From Novosphingopyxis iocasae (GTDB lineage: Bacteria; Pseudomonadota; Alphaproteobacteria; Sphingomonadales; Sphingomonadaceae), in NCBI RefSeq assembly GCF_014334095.1, contig NZ_CP060495.1, positions 1,697,001 through 1,761,000 on the forward strand: a stretch of DNA of 64,000 nt. The letters are read 5' to 3'. A program made the position numbers and the translations under genes. This document shows positions 29,246 through 36,664 of the stretch, piece by piece. Within the stretch, counting starts at the first letter, position 1; the number at the start of each line of letters is the position of its first letter. Below the pieces are notes generated by a model, which saw only the letters and a program-made list of their open reading frames with translations, did not search any database and was not told the origin of the DNA.

Positions 29246-30097
29246 TCAGCCGCCGATCAGCGGCTGCACCACCGGGGCGAGCGAGGGATCGAGCGTGCCG
29301 GCCGTGTTCAGCGCGGTCGCAATCGACTTAACCTTCGCGTACCATTCCGGATCGGCAGTAACATTGTTCATGCCGATCGCGGCGGTCAGATAGGCATTGC
29401 CCAGCTGGCCGTTCGCCGGATTGGCATCGTAACCCGCCTTTGCAACTTCCGCGGCTTCCTTGAAGTACGGTCCGGCAGCCGGCTTGTCGCCGCCCTGCAG
29501 GATGATGTTGCCGGTGTTGTTGAGCGCACCGATCAGCGCCAGACGCGCGTTAACATCGTTCGGGTTCATCTCGAAGATCGCGCGGCGGGCAGGCACGGCC
29601 TCTTCAAGAAGCGCACCGACATTGGACATGTCACCGGTCTGCGCCTTACTGACGGCGACGGTGGTGAGCGCATCGGCAAGGAAGCCCTGGCTCTGCGCAT
29701 CGCCCGATGCGGCCATCTTGCGGATGGTGTCGAGATGCGGCTGCAACGCGGCCACGGCACCAGCGAAATCGCCCGAAGCCTGTGCGGCCTGCGCCTTGGT
29801 GAAACCTTCGATCGCGGCATTGCGCATTTCAACCGGCACGCCGGCATCGTCCACTGCAACGGCGGCATCAGCCTCAGCCGTCACGCCGGCCTGCGCTGCA
29901 CCGTCACCGGACATCAGTTCAGCATCGGTACCAGCCTGAACGTCGGCACCCGCTTCAGCGGACATATCGCCATGGTCCATCTGACTATGGTCCATCTTGC
30001 TGTGATCCATCTGTTCGGCCTGGTCCTGCGCCAGCGCGGGCGCAGCAATCGCGGACGATGCGAGCAGGGCTGCGGCAAGGATACGGGTCTTGGTAAT
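29246..30097 (-). CDS. Periplasmic protein with Met/His-rich repeats and TPR-like helices; probable ATT start
   Basis: 283 residues if translation begins at the ATT codon at 30097, seven bases after an AGAGGAGAAG ribosome-binding site. The only usual in-frame start is a GTG at 30130 with no such site. The first 23 residues form a signal peptide (TKTRILAAALLASSAIAAPA, then LAQ). Next come three MDHS/MDHG repeats, which look like a copper-type ligand segment. The remainder (about 95-283) is helical with TPR-like repeats (FTKAQAAQASGDFAGAVAAL; VNARLALIGALNNTGNI). No family is named. It may bind metal or partner proteins in the periplasm; that is inference. Confidence 0.75.
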   Translation of the reverse strand: MTKTRILAAALLASSAIAAPALAQDQAEQMDHSKMDHSQMDHGDMSAEAGADVQAGTDAELMSGDGAAQAGVTAEADAAVAVDDAGVPVEMRNAAIEGFTKAQAAQASGDFAGAVAALQPHLDTIRKMAASGDAQSQGFLADALTTVAVSKAQTGDMSNVGALLEEAVPARRAIFEMNPNDVNARLALIGALNNTGNIILQGGDKPAAGPYFKEAAEVAKAGYDANPANGQLGNAYLTAAIGMNNVTADPEWYAKVKSIATALNTAGTLDPSLAPVVQPLIGG

Positions 30098-30243
30098 GGG
30101 TCTTCTCCTCTGGTGGTTATCTGGCCACACGGCTTCGCAATCGCAAAAGCACGCGGGATTGGGTGATTTTTCGGCTCGGCCAAAGGGCCGCTTTCCTGTT
30201 CTGGTATAGTCGCAGGGAGATGAACCGAGCTTTTACGGCCGTG

Positions 30244-30948
30244 TCAACCTTGGGTCAGGGCCAATTCGCGGAACCGCCACGCGGCGGCGAAGTCAGCCCC
30301 GCGCGCTTCGCGGGCCTGAACCGCCAAGGCGTCTGCCCCCCAAAGCTGCTCCTGCCAAAGCTCATCCAGCACGGAGGCCTGCCATGCCTCGTCCGGCGTA
30401 ATCGCGCCTTCGTCCACCGCCAGCATCAGCACCAGCGAACCGCTAATGGGTATGGTGCGCGCGAGACTGGCCAGCGCCCAATCGTCCCGCGCCGCCAGCG
30501 CCGCGGCCAGCCGTTCGAGCGTCTGCGGCGGCTGCCGCTGATGCATCACGCCGCTGGCCAGATGGAAATCGATGTCGAAACGCTGGCGCGCCCAGGCGAG
30601 CACGGGATCCCAGCGCGCAGCCTGGTGCTGCACCAGCTCCTCCGGATCGGCCGCGCGGTAATAGAGCAAATCCGTATCGCCATAGCCGGAAAGTTCGCGC
30701 TCGAAATCCGCCCTGCCCGGCGCGATCCGGTCGATCGCCGCATTTGCGAGACCGGTGAGCGGCATGGCCGCCGGATCGATCACCTCGCCCTGCGCGCGCC
30801 ATTCCTCTGCCACCGCCTCGGCCAGTGCATCGGTGGGTAGGAGCAAGGCCTTGCGCGCCGGCGTGTTGACGGGCCTCCCATCCAGCAGGATTGTTCGGCC
30901 TCCGCCGCGAACCTCTACCGCGACATCCTTGTAGAACCGCTTCGTCAT
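30244..30948 (-). CDS. ATP12-family F1-ATPase assembly chaperone
   Basis: 234 residues from ATG 30948 (MTKRFYKDVAVEV); longer readings run into the upstream gene. The ATP12 pattern is clear: ILLDGRPVNTPARKALLLPT, LAEAVAEEWRAQGEVIDP, MPLTGLANAAIDRI and DTDLLYYRAADPEEL. ATP12 helps assemble the alpha subunit of F1 in mitochondria and alphaproteobacteria. It is the last gene of a five-gene run that begins with crcB. Confidence 0.93.
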   Translation of the reverse strand: MTKRFYKDVAVEVRGGGRTILLDGRPVNTPARKALLLPTDALAEAVAEEWRAQGEVIDPAAMPLTGLANAAIDRIAPGRADFERELSGYGDTDLLYYRAADPEELVQHQAARWDPVLAWARQRFDIDFHLASGVMHQRQPPQTLERLAAALAARDDWALASLARTIPISGSLVLMLAVDEGAITPDEAWQASVLDELWQEQLWGADALAVQAREARGADFAAAWRFRELALTQG

Positions 30949-30961
30949 CGATCCTGCGCGC

Positions 30962-31171
30962 TCATTCGCCCGGCGTGCGCCATTGCGCGGATAAAAAGCG
31001 CGGCACGAACACGAAATCGGCAAAGCCCAGCACAATCAGTGCGATCCCGATCGGCCGCGGCGCGGGGATCAGCTCCAGAAAGACGAACAGCCCCACGATC
31101 ACGGTGACCGCCCCCAGCAGGCGGGCGATCGATATGATGAAGAAGCGGGCCTTGGCGGGATCGTCGCTCAT
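30962..31171 (-). CDS. Small two-helix membrane protein
   Basis: 69 residues with two hydrophobic helices (FIISIARLLGAVTVIVGLFV; IGIALIVLGFADFVFVP) and a polar start and end. The ATG overlaps the HAD phosphatase stop by four bases, and the ATP12 gene follows after 13 bases, so it is part of the operon. No family function is known. Confidence 0.85.
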   Translation of the reverse strand: MSDDPAKARFFIISIARLLGAVTVIVGLFVFLELIPAPRPIGIALIVLGFADFVFVPRFLSAQWRTPGE

Positions 31172-31830
31172 ATCATGCTCTCCAAGATCGTCGAAATGTC
31201 CTGTGGGCGATCGGCCACCGCCTGCGCGCCGGCGCGCAGCAGCTCCGCCGGATCGTGATAGCCCCAGGCAACGCCCAGCGCATGCGCGGCGGCAGAACGC
31301 GCCATGACCATATCGAAACTGGTGTCGCCGATCACAATGGTTGTCTCCGGCTCCGCCCCGGCTTCCGCCATTGCCGCTTCGACCATCGCCGGATGCGGCT
31401 TGGACGGATGGCCGTCCGCCGTCTGAAGGGTCACGAACAGCGCGCTCAGTCCGTGGGTGTGCAGCAGACCATCGAGCCCGCGTTTCGATTTGCCGGTGGC
31501 AACGCCCAGCAACCAGCCCGCTTCGTCCAGCTGCGTCAGCACGCCCGCGATCCCGTCGAACAGCGGCTCCTCCAGCAAGCCGTTCTGCCGCATGGTGCGG
31601 AAGCGATCCTTATACCGCTCGACCAGCCCCATATGCAGCGCCTCGTCGCCCTCCGGCACAAGCACGCGCATCGCCTCGAAGAGGCTGAGGCCGACGATCC
31701 GGCGAATATCGCCGCGTACCGGAGCCTTGCGCTCCATATCCTCGAACGCGCCTTCCATGGACACGCAGATCGCCGCCTGGCTATCGGCCAGCGTGCCGTC
31801 GCAATCGAACAGGGCAAGGCGGTTGGCGAT
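31168..31830 (-). CDS. HAD-superfamily phosphatase (Gph-like); probable ATC start
   Basis: 220 residues if read from the ATC at 31830. The catalytic motif LFDCDGTLADSQ lies only nine residues in. No ATG, GTG or TTG occurs between the rluC stop and that motif, while GGGGAG sits six bases before the ATC. A start at the internal ATG (31764) would delete the nucleophile Asp and is rejected. Later motifs are present: TGKSKRG (motif II Thr), KPHP (Lys) and IGDTSFDM (motif IV Asp). Substrates of such enzymes include phosphoglycolate and nucleotides; the substrate here is not assigned. Confidence 0.85.
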   Translation of the reverse strand: MANRLALFDCDGTLADSQAAICVSMEGAFEDMERKAPVRGDIRRIVGLSLFEAMRVLVPEGDEALHMGLVERYKDRFRTMRQNGLLEEPLFDGIAGVLTQLDEAGWLLGVATGKSKRGLDGLLHTHGLSALFVTLQTADGHPSKPHPAMVEAAMAEAGAEPETTIVIGDTSFDMVMARSAAAHALGVAWGYHDPAELLRAGAQAVADRPQDISTILESMI

Positions 31831-31842
31831 GGCGCGCTCCCC

Positions 31843-32952
31843 TTACTTACGCGCGTTGCGGGAGCTGCCGCGCTGACGGCGCTCGCCGCGCCGTTCCTTG
31901 CGGATCTGCTTGGCGTGCTGGCGCGCCTTCTGCTTCTTGATCTCGGGCGGCGTCTCCGGCGGACCATCGTCGAATGGCAGGTCGCCAAGCGCCTGATCGA
32001 AGCCCAGCTGCTCCATGCTCTCGGCAAAATGCTCGGGCAGTTCGGCAGTCACGTCGATCTTGCTGCCCTGCGGGCCGCCGATCTTCAGGCGCCGCGCATG
32101 CAGGTGCATCTTGCGGCTGATCGAGCCGGTCAGAAACGCTTCCTTGCTGCCATATTTCCCGTCACCGACGATGGGATGGCCGATCGCCGCCATGTGGACG
32201 CGCAGCTGGTGCGTGCGGCCGGTATAGGGCTGCAGCTCCACCCAGGCAGCGCGGTTGCCGGCGCGTTCGATCACGCGGTAGCGCGTCTTGGAGGGTTGGC
32301 CGTTCTCCTCGTCCACATGCATCTTCTCGCCGCCCGTGCCGGGCTGCTTGGCGAGCGGCAGTTCGATGATGCCGTCGGCGATGTCGGGCACGCCGATCAC
32401 CAGCGCCCAGTAGATCTTGCGGGCCTTGCGCGTGGCGAAGTGCTTGCTGAAATAGGCCGCGCTACCGGGCGTGCGGGCGAGCAGGACGACGCCGGACGTG
32501 TCCTTATCCAGCCGGTGGACCAGCTTGGGACGCTGCTCGCTCCCCTCCTCCATCAGCGCATCGAGCATGCCGTCGAGGTGGCGCGTGGTCTTGGTGCCGC
32601 CCTGCGTGGCGAGGCCCGGCGGTTTGTTGACGAGGATGGCGTGCGCGTCCTTGTGGATCACGAGGGTTTGCGCATAGGCCTCCTCCTCCGGACTCAGCGG
32701 TTCGCGGCCACGGCGCGTCGGCGTGTCGCTCGGCGCTTCGGCGGGGGGAACGCGCAGCTCCTGCCCCTCGGCGATGTGATCGCCTACCTTGGCGCGCCCG
32801 CCGTCGACGCGGACCTGGCCGGTGCGCACCCAGCGCGAGACCAGGCCGAAGGGGATGTCCGGCATGTGCCGCTTGAACCAGCGGTCCAGCCGGATGCCGT
32901 TATCGTCCGCCTGCACGGTGAACACGCGCACCTCTTCCGATCCCTGCTTCAT
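31843..32952 (-). CDS. RluC/RluD-family pseudouridine synthase
   Basis: 369 residues: an S4 RNA-binding domain (about 10-75), then the catalytic domain with VHRLDKDTSGVVLLARTPG containing the catalytic Asp, and GRTHQLRVHMAAIGHPIVGD. It ends in a basic Lys/Arg-rich tail (about 330-369) that probably adds RNA contact. It modifies uridines in 23S rRNA; RluC is more likely than RluD, but position specificity is unproven. Its start overlaps crcB by four bases. Confidence 0.92.
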   Translation of the reverse strand: MKQGSEEVRVFTVQADDNGIRLDRWFKRHMPDIPFGLVSRWVRTGQVRVDGGRAKVGDHIAEGQELRVPPAEAPSDTPTRRGREPLSPEEEAYAQTLVIHKDAHAILVNKPPGLATQGGTKTTRHLDGMLDALMEEGSEQRPKLVHRLDKDTSGVVLLARTPGSAAYFSKHFATRKARKIYWALVIGVPDIADGIIELPLAKQPGTGGEKMHVDEENGQPSKTRYRVIERAGNRAAWVELQPYTGRTHQLRVHMAAIGHPIVGDGKYGSKEAFLTGSISRKMHLHARRLKIGGPQGSKIDVTAELPEHFAESMEQLGFDQALGDLPFDDGPPETPPEIKKQKARQHAKQIRKERRGERRQRGSSRNARK

Positions 32953-33323
32953 GCCGCCACTCCGCGTACCAGGAGGAGGCCCGCGAACAGCGCGCCGACC
33001 GACACCAGCACCGATGCCAGCGCATAGCCCGCCGCGCCCATCAGCGCGCCGCGCTCTACCATCTGCACCACCTCGAGGCTGAAGCTGGAGAAGGTGGTGA
33101 ACCCGCCGAGCAGGCCGACGCCCAGGAGCAGCCGTGCGTTCTCCCCCGCGTTCATCCGCGCCATCGCGCCGACGAGCAGGCCCATGGCGAGCCCGCCGAT
33201 CACGTTGGCGGCAAAGGTGCCCCAGGGCCAGCCGGGGCCGGTCAGCTGGAAAGTGAGCCGGCCGAGCTGGTAACGCAAGGCCGCGCCCACGGCGCCGCCG
33301 ATCATGACGAGGAGGGTGTTCAT
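32949..33323 (-). CDS. crcB: Fluoride exporter CrcB/Fluc
   Basis: 124 residues with four TM helices, GGAVGAALRYQLGRL at the start and the conserved GFTTFSSFSLEVVQM signature with the Phe and Thr/Ser track of Fluc channels. It exports fluoride as a dual-topology dimer. No fluoride riboswitch is recognisable upstream. It is the first gene of crcB-rluC-HAD-membrane protein-ATP12. Confidence 0.95.
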   Translation of the reverse strand: MNTLLVMIGGAVGAALRYQLGRLTFQLTGPGWPWGTFAANVIGGLAMGLLVGAMARMNAGENARLLLGVGLLGGFTTFSSFSLEVVQMVERGALMGAAGYALASVLVSVGALFAGLLLVRGVAA

Positions 33324-33395
33324 GGGGCAGCGCCTTACGCGCCCCGCGCCCCCCTTAGCAAGCCGCCGCGCCCTTCGCGCATCGCGGCGCGCGCC

Positions 33396-34190
33396 TCAGC
33401 TGCCGCCGTTCGCGACGATATCCACCGCCGTGCCGCCGCCGGGACGCTCTGCAAAGGTGATGTAGTAGGCATTTTCCCCGCGCGTGCCGCCGAGCGCATG
33501 GTCGCCCTGCCGGATGACGTACTCCGCGTCATAGCCTGCGCCCTTCGCGCGGGTGTAGTAGTAGTCCACCACCTCGCGCATCGGGTTGGCGCTGACGAAG
33601 CTGACCACGCGGATCTCGCAGGCGGTGCCCGATGCGCCGGCGGCTTCCTGCACGCGGCCCTTGGGGTAGACGGGGAAGGCGGCGGGCATGCGGTTCGCCC
33701 AGCCCGCGCCATAGCTGAGCTTGCCGTCGCAGGACCCGGTGCGCGCCGCCTGCCGCGCGGCCAGCGTGCCGAGCGTGCGAGGCTTCGCGCATTCCTTGCA
33801 CTCCTCCTCCTTCATCACGCGCGGCTCGGGCGCGTGCATCAGCTTCAGCCCGTCGAGGTCCGCCGCCGTCGCCTTGTCCCCCTGATAGCCGTTGTCCGGG
33901 GGCACCGCGCCGGTGCCGCCCGCATTCGCATCGCGCAGCGCGTTGCGGTTCGACTGATCGGTGAGGTTCGGATCGACCAGGATGGGGGAGTTCATCGCCT
34001 CGTTCACCGCGGGATCGGCATCGGCCCCCGACAGCTTGTCGTCGAGCTGGGCCACCTGCTGCTCGTTCGCCTCCTGATCGCCGCAGGCGGCGAGCGTGAG
34101 CGGCAGGCCGAACGCGGCGGCGGCGAGCAGGGCGGCGCGGACGGCGGCCATCGCGTGGTGGGTAGGGGCGGTCTGCAGGTCATCGGTCAT
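33396..34190 (-). CDS. Predicted lipoprotein of unknown function
   Basis: 264 residues. A hydrophobic segment ending in the lipobox LTLAAC (Cys near residue 36) predicts a lipoprotein; an in-frame ATG at 34151 would give a signal peptide of normal length and may be the true start. Four further Cys occur: CKEC near 127-130, and one each near 153 and 192. The C-terminal half (AFPVYPKGRVQEAAGASGTA onward) looks like a small alpha/beta domain with VVDYYYTRAKGAGYDAEYV. I recognise no named family. It borders the A+T-rich island. Confidence 0.75.
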   Translation of the reverse strand: MTDDLQTAPTHHAMAAVRAALLAAAAFGLPLTLAACGDQEANEQQVAQLDDKLSGADADPAVNEAMNSPILVDPNLTDQSNRNALRDANAGGTGAVPPDNGYQGDKATAADLDGLKLMHAPEPRVMKEEECKECAKPRTLGTLAARQAARTGSCDGKLSYGAGWANRMPAAFPVYPKGRVQEAAGASGTACEIRVVSFVSANPMREVVDYYYTRAKGAGYDAEYVIRQGDHALGGTRGENAYYITFAERPGGGTAVDIVANGGS

Positions 34191-34538
34191 TGGGCATCGG
34201 GCTCCATCGGTTCGGGCGCGATCTTTGCGTAGGACACGCCGCGCGGGAAGCCCGAAAGGCGGTTAACGCCGCCCCGAACCGGCCCCGCGAGCCGCGATCC
34301 GCGAGGATCGTGCCACGGCGGGACGGATGCCCCGCAAACCCTAATCCCCATGAGCCGCCCGGCCCAGCTTCACACTGCTTCACACTGTCCAGAGCGGGAA
34401 ATTGTCCAGAGCAGGAAATTCGAAAGTCGACCGTCCTTTTTTTGACTGAGTATGACAGAACGGCATAGTCAGCATTTCCATCAGTCCTTTAAAATGAGCC
34501 CTGATCTTATAAGACCATCACACGCTTGTAGGACAGCG
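34191..34538. other. Intergenic boundary between GC-rich backbone and A+T-rich island
   Basis: 348 bases without a convincing gene. The left part (to about 34365) is GC-rich like the backbone. Tandem short duplications follow at 34368-34421, then sequence of island composition with a T7 run near 34435 and a TCTTATAAGA palindrome at 34505-34514. No terminator of textbook form was found for the CHAT gene, which ends at 34539. Confidence 0.6.
34368..34421. repeat. Two adjacent tandem duplications at the island edge
   Basis: CTTCACACTG occurs twice in tandem (34368-34387). It is followed directly by two 17-base units of TCCAGAGCGGGAAATTG, the second with two changes (34388-34421). This marks a recombination or repair scar at the point where composition changes. 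Confidence 0.85.
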
Positions 34539-35576
34539 TTATGTCAGCTTCATTTTGCTAACATCCACCCCATCAGCGGCGTGCAACTCTGGCGTGAGTC
34601 TCTCATCAATCGCTACAACTTCGGTCGCAAAACGCCCTTGCTTGAAAGAGGAAAGAACAGATTGGCCGCTTGCCAAGGCAGCATAAAAGTTCACGGCAAA
34701 CGCGGACGCAGCCATGTCTCCAACGCTGGATGTCATAACGACCGCTACGTCGACAATATCGAGAAGATTGCTGTTCAGGACTCCGGCGCTAGAGCAGGAG
34801 TTCAAGACAACAACTTTCGGGGGACTGTCGAATGAATCAAGAGCACGCACGAAGCTATCGAACGATAGAAAATGACTGCCCGCCAATACGCCCCCACTAA
34901 CCGACGTCGCGATACCGCTGCTATTTCCATGTCCGGAAAAGTGCAAAACTTGTGGCTGATGGAAGTTTAGGTCCGCCAGCAAAGATTCAGCGGTTAAGTT
35001 TGGCGACTTCTCTATCTTAATATTTTCGCGAAAAAGCGTAGCTCTTATTTCTCGTTGCAGACGGGCAATTTCCTCGTCTAGATTTAGAAGTCCGTCACCC
35101 GAAGCATTAGAGTACGTATACAAAATTTTCACGGGAGAGCGTCTTCTGAGTTGCTTCCTAGAAATAGTCGGTTCAGGCTTAGTCGGCGAATTTCGGTTCG
35201 ACCGCTTAGTCGGCAAATTCGCAGCGGCGACCCTATCATCAGCAAATTTAAGTATTTCTTTCTTATTAGCCCTTACCACTTCTATTTTACTATAAACATA
35301 GCGAGAACCATCATTCACGACACCCTTGTTCTCAGATTTCAGAATTAAGTTGTGCTTAGATAGATGATTTAAAGCGTTCGTAACTTGTTGTTTTTTAGGA
35401 AGTTTGAAGCTTGCTGCATCCATGATTTGAAAGATAGACTTAGGCTTGGAGCCGCGGCCATAAATAACGTTAAACACGCCCCGCCGAACTGCATTCGTGC
35501 CTAAATGCCTCGAAAGTCTTTGAATACTTTCTTCGTAATCTCCAGCTATATTTGTATGATCTGCCACTATTTTCAA
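34539..35576 (-). CDS. Winged-helix/CHAT-domain (caspase-like) protease
   Basis: 345 residues starting at TTG 35576, directly after an in-frame TAA; a GTG at 35567 is the alternative. Residues about 30-100 look like a winged helix (RGVFNVIYGRGSKPKSIFQI; VTNALNHLSKHNLILKSE). Residues 110-148 are a basic linker. Residues 149-330 are a compact CHAT domain: LNLDEEIARLQREIRATLF, catalytic His216 in VLHFSGHGNSSG, catalytic Cys261 in VVVLNSCSSAG, then VAVVMTSSVGDMAASAFAVN. In other systems CHAT domains act as proteases released by immune sensors. Here the activator and target are unknown. Confidence 0.85.
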   Translation of the reverse strand: MKIVADHTNIAGDYEESIQRLSRHLGTNAVRRGVFNVIYGRGSKPKSIFQIMDAASFKLPKKQQVTNALNHLSKHNLILKSENKGVVNDGSRYVYSKIEVVRANKKEILKFADDRVAAANLPTKRSNRNSPTKPEPTISRKQLRRRSPVKILYTYSNASGDGLLNLDEEIARLQREIRATLFRENIKIEKSPNLTAESLLADLNFHQPQVLHFSGHGNSSGIATSVSGGVLAGSHFLSFDSFVRALDSFDSPPKVVVLNSCSSAGVLNSNLLDIVDVAVVMTSSVGDMAASAFAVNFYAALASGQSVLSSFKQGRFATEVVAIDERLTPELHAADGVDVSKMKLT

Positions 35577-35761
35577 GTCCGCTTAACGATCTTAGCCTAA
35601 ATCATCTTTCTGATAGGAGGTAGACCGGCGCTCAGCCTAAAGGCGATCTCGTTTCAAGACCGACATTTCTCCCACGTATTCATTACATGCGATTAGCGAC
35701 ACAGATCACTAAATGCCCTTCAGTATATAAAGGTCCTGGGTATAGCTAATTTTCTGCTCGG

Positions 35762-35959
35762 CTATTTAGGTGAGCCCCCCCCCCAATCAGGGGCGGCCTT
35801 TGCAGCACCTTTCATCATGTTACTCAACTTTCCCGTGCTAATTTCAAGCGTTTTAGCGATCTGGGTTTGAGTATATCCCATGGCTAGCGACTGCATTATC
35901 ATCAGTTTCTTGATCTGACCAAGCTCGTTCTCGATGCTGTCTATTTCTTTGTCGGTCAT
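35762..35959 (-). CDS. Small helix-turn-helix protein A
   Basis: 65 residues. After an acidic helical start (IDSIENELGQIKKLMIM) comes a helix-turn-helix (about 27-50: GYTQTQIAKTLEISTGKLSN). The core matches protein B (IKKLMI, then LA..G.T..QI...LE). The C-terminus WGGGSPK is encoded across a run of ten G (C on the plus strand, 35775-35784), where length changes would alter only the last residues and the stop. Its ATG overlaps the stop of B by four bases. No family name is assigned; the fold resembles sigma region 4 or resolvase-type HTH. Confidence 0.75.
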   Translation of the reverse strand: MTDKEIDSIENELGQIKKLMIMQSLAMGYTQTQIAKTLEISTGKLSNMMKGAAKAAPDWGGGSPK

Positions 35960-36138
35960 TCCATGCCCCCTTTTCGAACTTCTGTCAGAAGGCCTGGCGG
36001 AAACATCCGAGCGACGGTGGTTCGATCTAGCTCAAGAGCATCACCGATCTGGCTTGAGGTGAGACCCGACCTAGCAAGACCAAGGATCATTAATTTTTTG
36101 ATGTCACGCAGATCATCATCAGAGCTTACATTCGACAT
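35956..36138 (-). CDS. Small helix-turn-helix protein B
   Basis: 60 residues: acidic start (SSDDDLRDIKKLMILGLA) and helix-turn-helix (about 23-46: SGLTSSQIGDALELDRTTVA). Clearly related to protein A through the IKKLMI segment and the spacing of the HTH, and more distantly to C. It has a very strong GGGAGGTGG ribosome-binding site, 12 bases after the stop of C. Being little more than one HTH, it may act as a dimer or with its paralogues. Confidence 0.75.
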   Translation of the reverse strand: MSNVSSDDDLRDIKKLMILGLARSGLTSSQIGDALELDRTTVARMFPPGLLTEVRKGGME

Positions 36139-36150
36139 GCCACCTCCCTA

Positions 36151-36351
36151 TTAAGACCTATTCTTCATCTTCGACAAAGCTACGCTAACCGTATTTCGAG
36201 ACGTCCCCAGTATTTCGGCAATTAGCGAACTGGACAATCCCGCGGCGGCTAAAAACTCAATCTTATCTTTTTGCCTCTCAAAGTTAGATACAAGCGCTTG
36301 AGCTTGGAGCCTGATTAGAATGTCAAGCTTATCAGCAATACCTTGTTCCAC
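36151..36351 (-). CDS. Small helix-turn-helix protein C
   Basis: 66 residues from GTG 36351, which follows an AAGGGG site six bases upstream. A longer frame from 36438 would overlap the previous gene by 77 bases and is rejected. A helical first half (GIADKLDILIRLQAQALVSN) is followed by an HTH (about 35-60: AAGLSSSLIAEILGTSRNTV). The KIEFLAAAGLS segment parallels the LMI-LA-G-T segment of A and B. Confidence 0.7.
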   Translation of the reverse strand: MEQGIADKLDILIRLQAQALVSNFERQKDKIEFLAAAGLSSSLIAEILGTSRNTVSVALSKMKNRS

Positions 36352-36361
36352 AGCCCACCCC

Positions 36362-36664
36362 TTATTTCCTTTTATCTGGCAAGAGATAGAGAAATCGAAG
36401 GTTGCCGTTCGCAAGACGAAATACGACGCCAGCTTCAATCCACCTGTTTACTAGCCGGCTGAAATTGCCTCGGTCATAACCGGTCAACTCGGCTATTTCA
36501 CTCTGCGTTCTCAAACCAGTGCATGAGTTGTAGGCCAGCACTTGCTTAGAGCCATCACCGCTGGCAGCGATTAGACTAAAAAGTTCGTCCGGCGGAAAAA
36601 CGGCACGCGCTGATGTCGCTAGAAGCGCCAGCATGACAGGCAACAAGTCTTCTTTCTCGTTCAT
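36362..36664 (-). CDS. Small winged-helix protein D, first gene of the island operon
   Basis: 100 residues. Residues 1-45 are a helical region (LLPVMLALLATSARAVFPPD). Residues 51-95 are a MarR-like winged helix (LRTQSEIAELTGYDRGNFSR, then a wing LANGNLRFLYLLP). No Shine-Dalgarno sequence precedes the ATG. A -10-like TATACT ends eight bases before it, so a leaderless mRNA is possible. A perfect palindrome overlaps that box, suggesting autorepression. Likely DNA-binding; the target is unknown. Confidence 0.75.
   Translation of the reverse strand: MNEKEDLLPVMLALLATSARAVFPPDELFSLIAASGDGSKQVLAYNSCTGLRTQSEIAELTGYDRGNFSRLVNRWIEAGVVFRLANGNLRFLYLLPDKRK

Noticed and set aside
33324..33395. Possible fluoride riboswitch upstream of crcB
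   Set aside because: No sequence matching the conserved fluoride aptamer core is visible in this short GC-rich stretch.
36352..36438. Longer start for HTH protein C
   Set aside because: Would overlap protein D by 77 bases, adds residues unlike its paralogues, and the GTG at 36351 has a proper ribosome-binding site.
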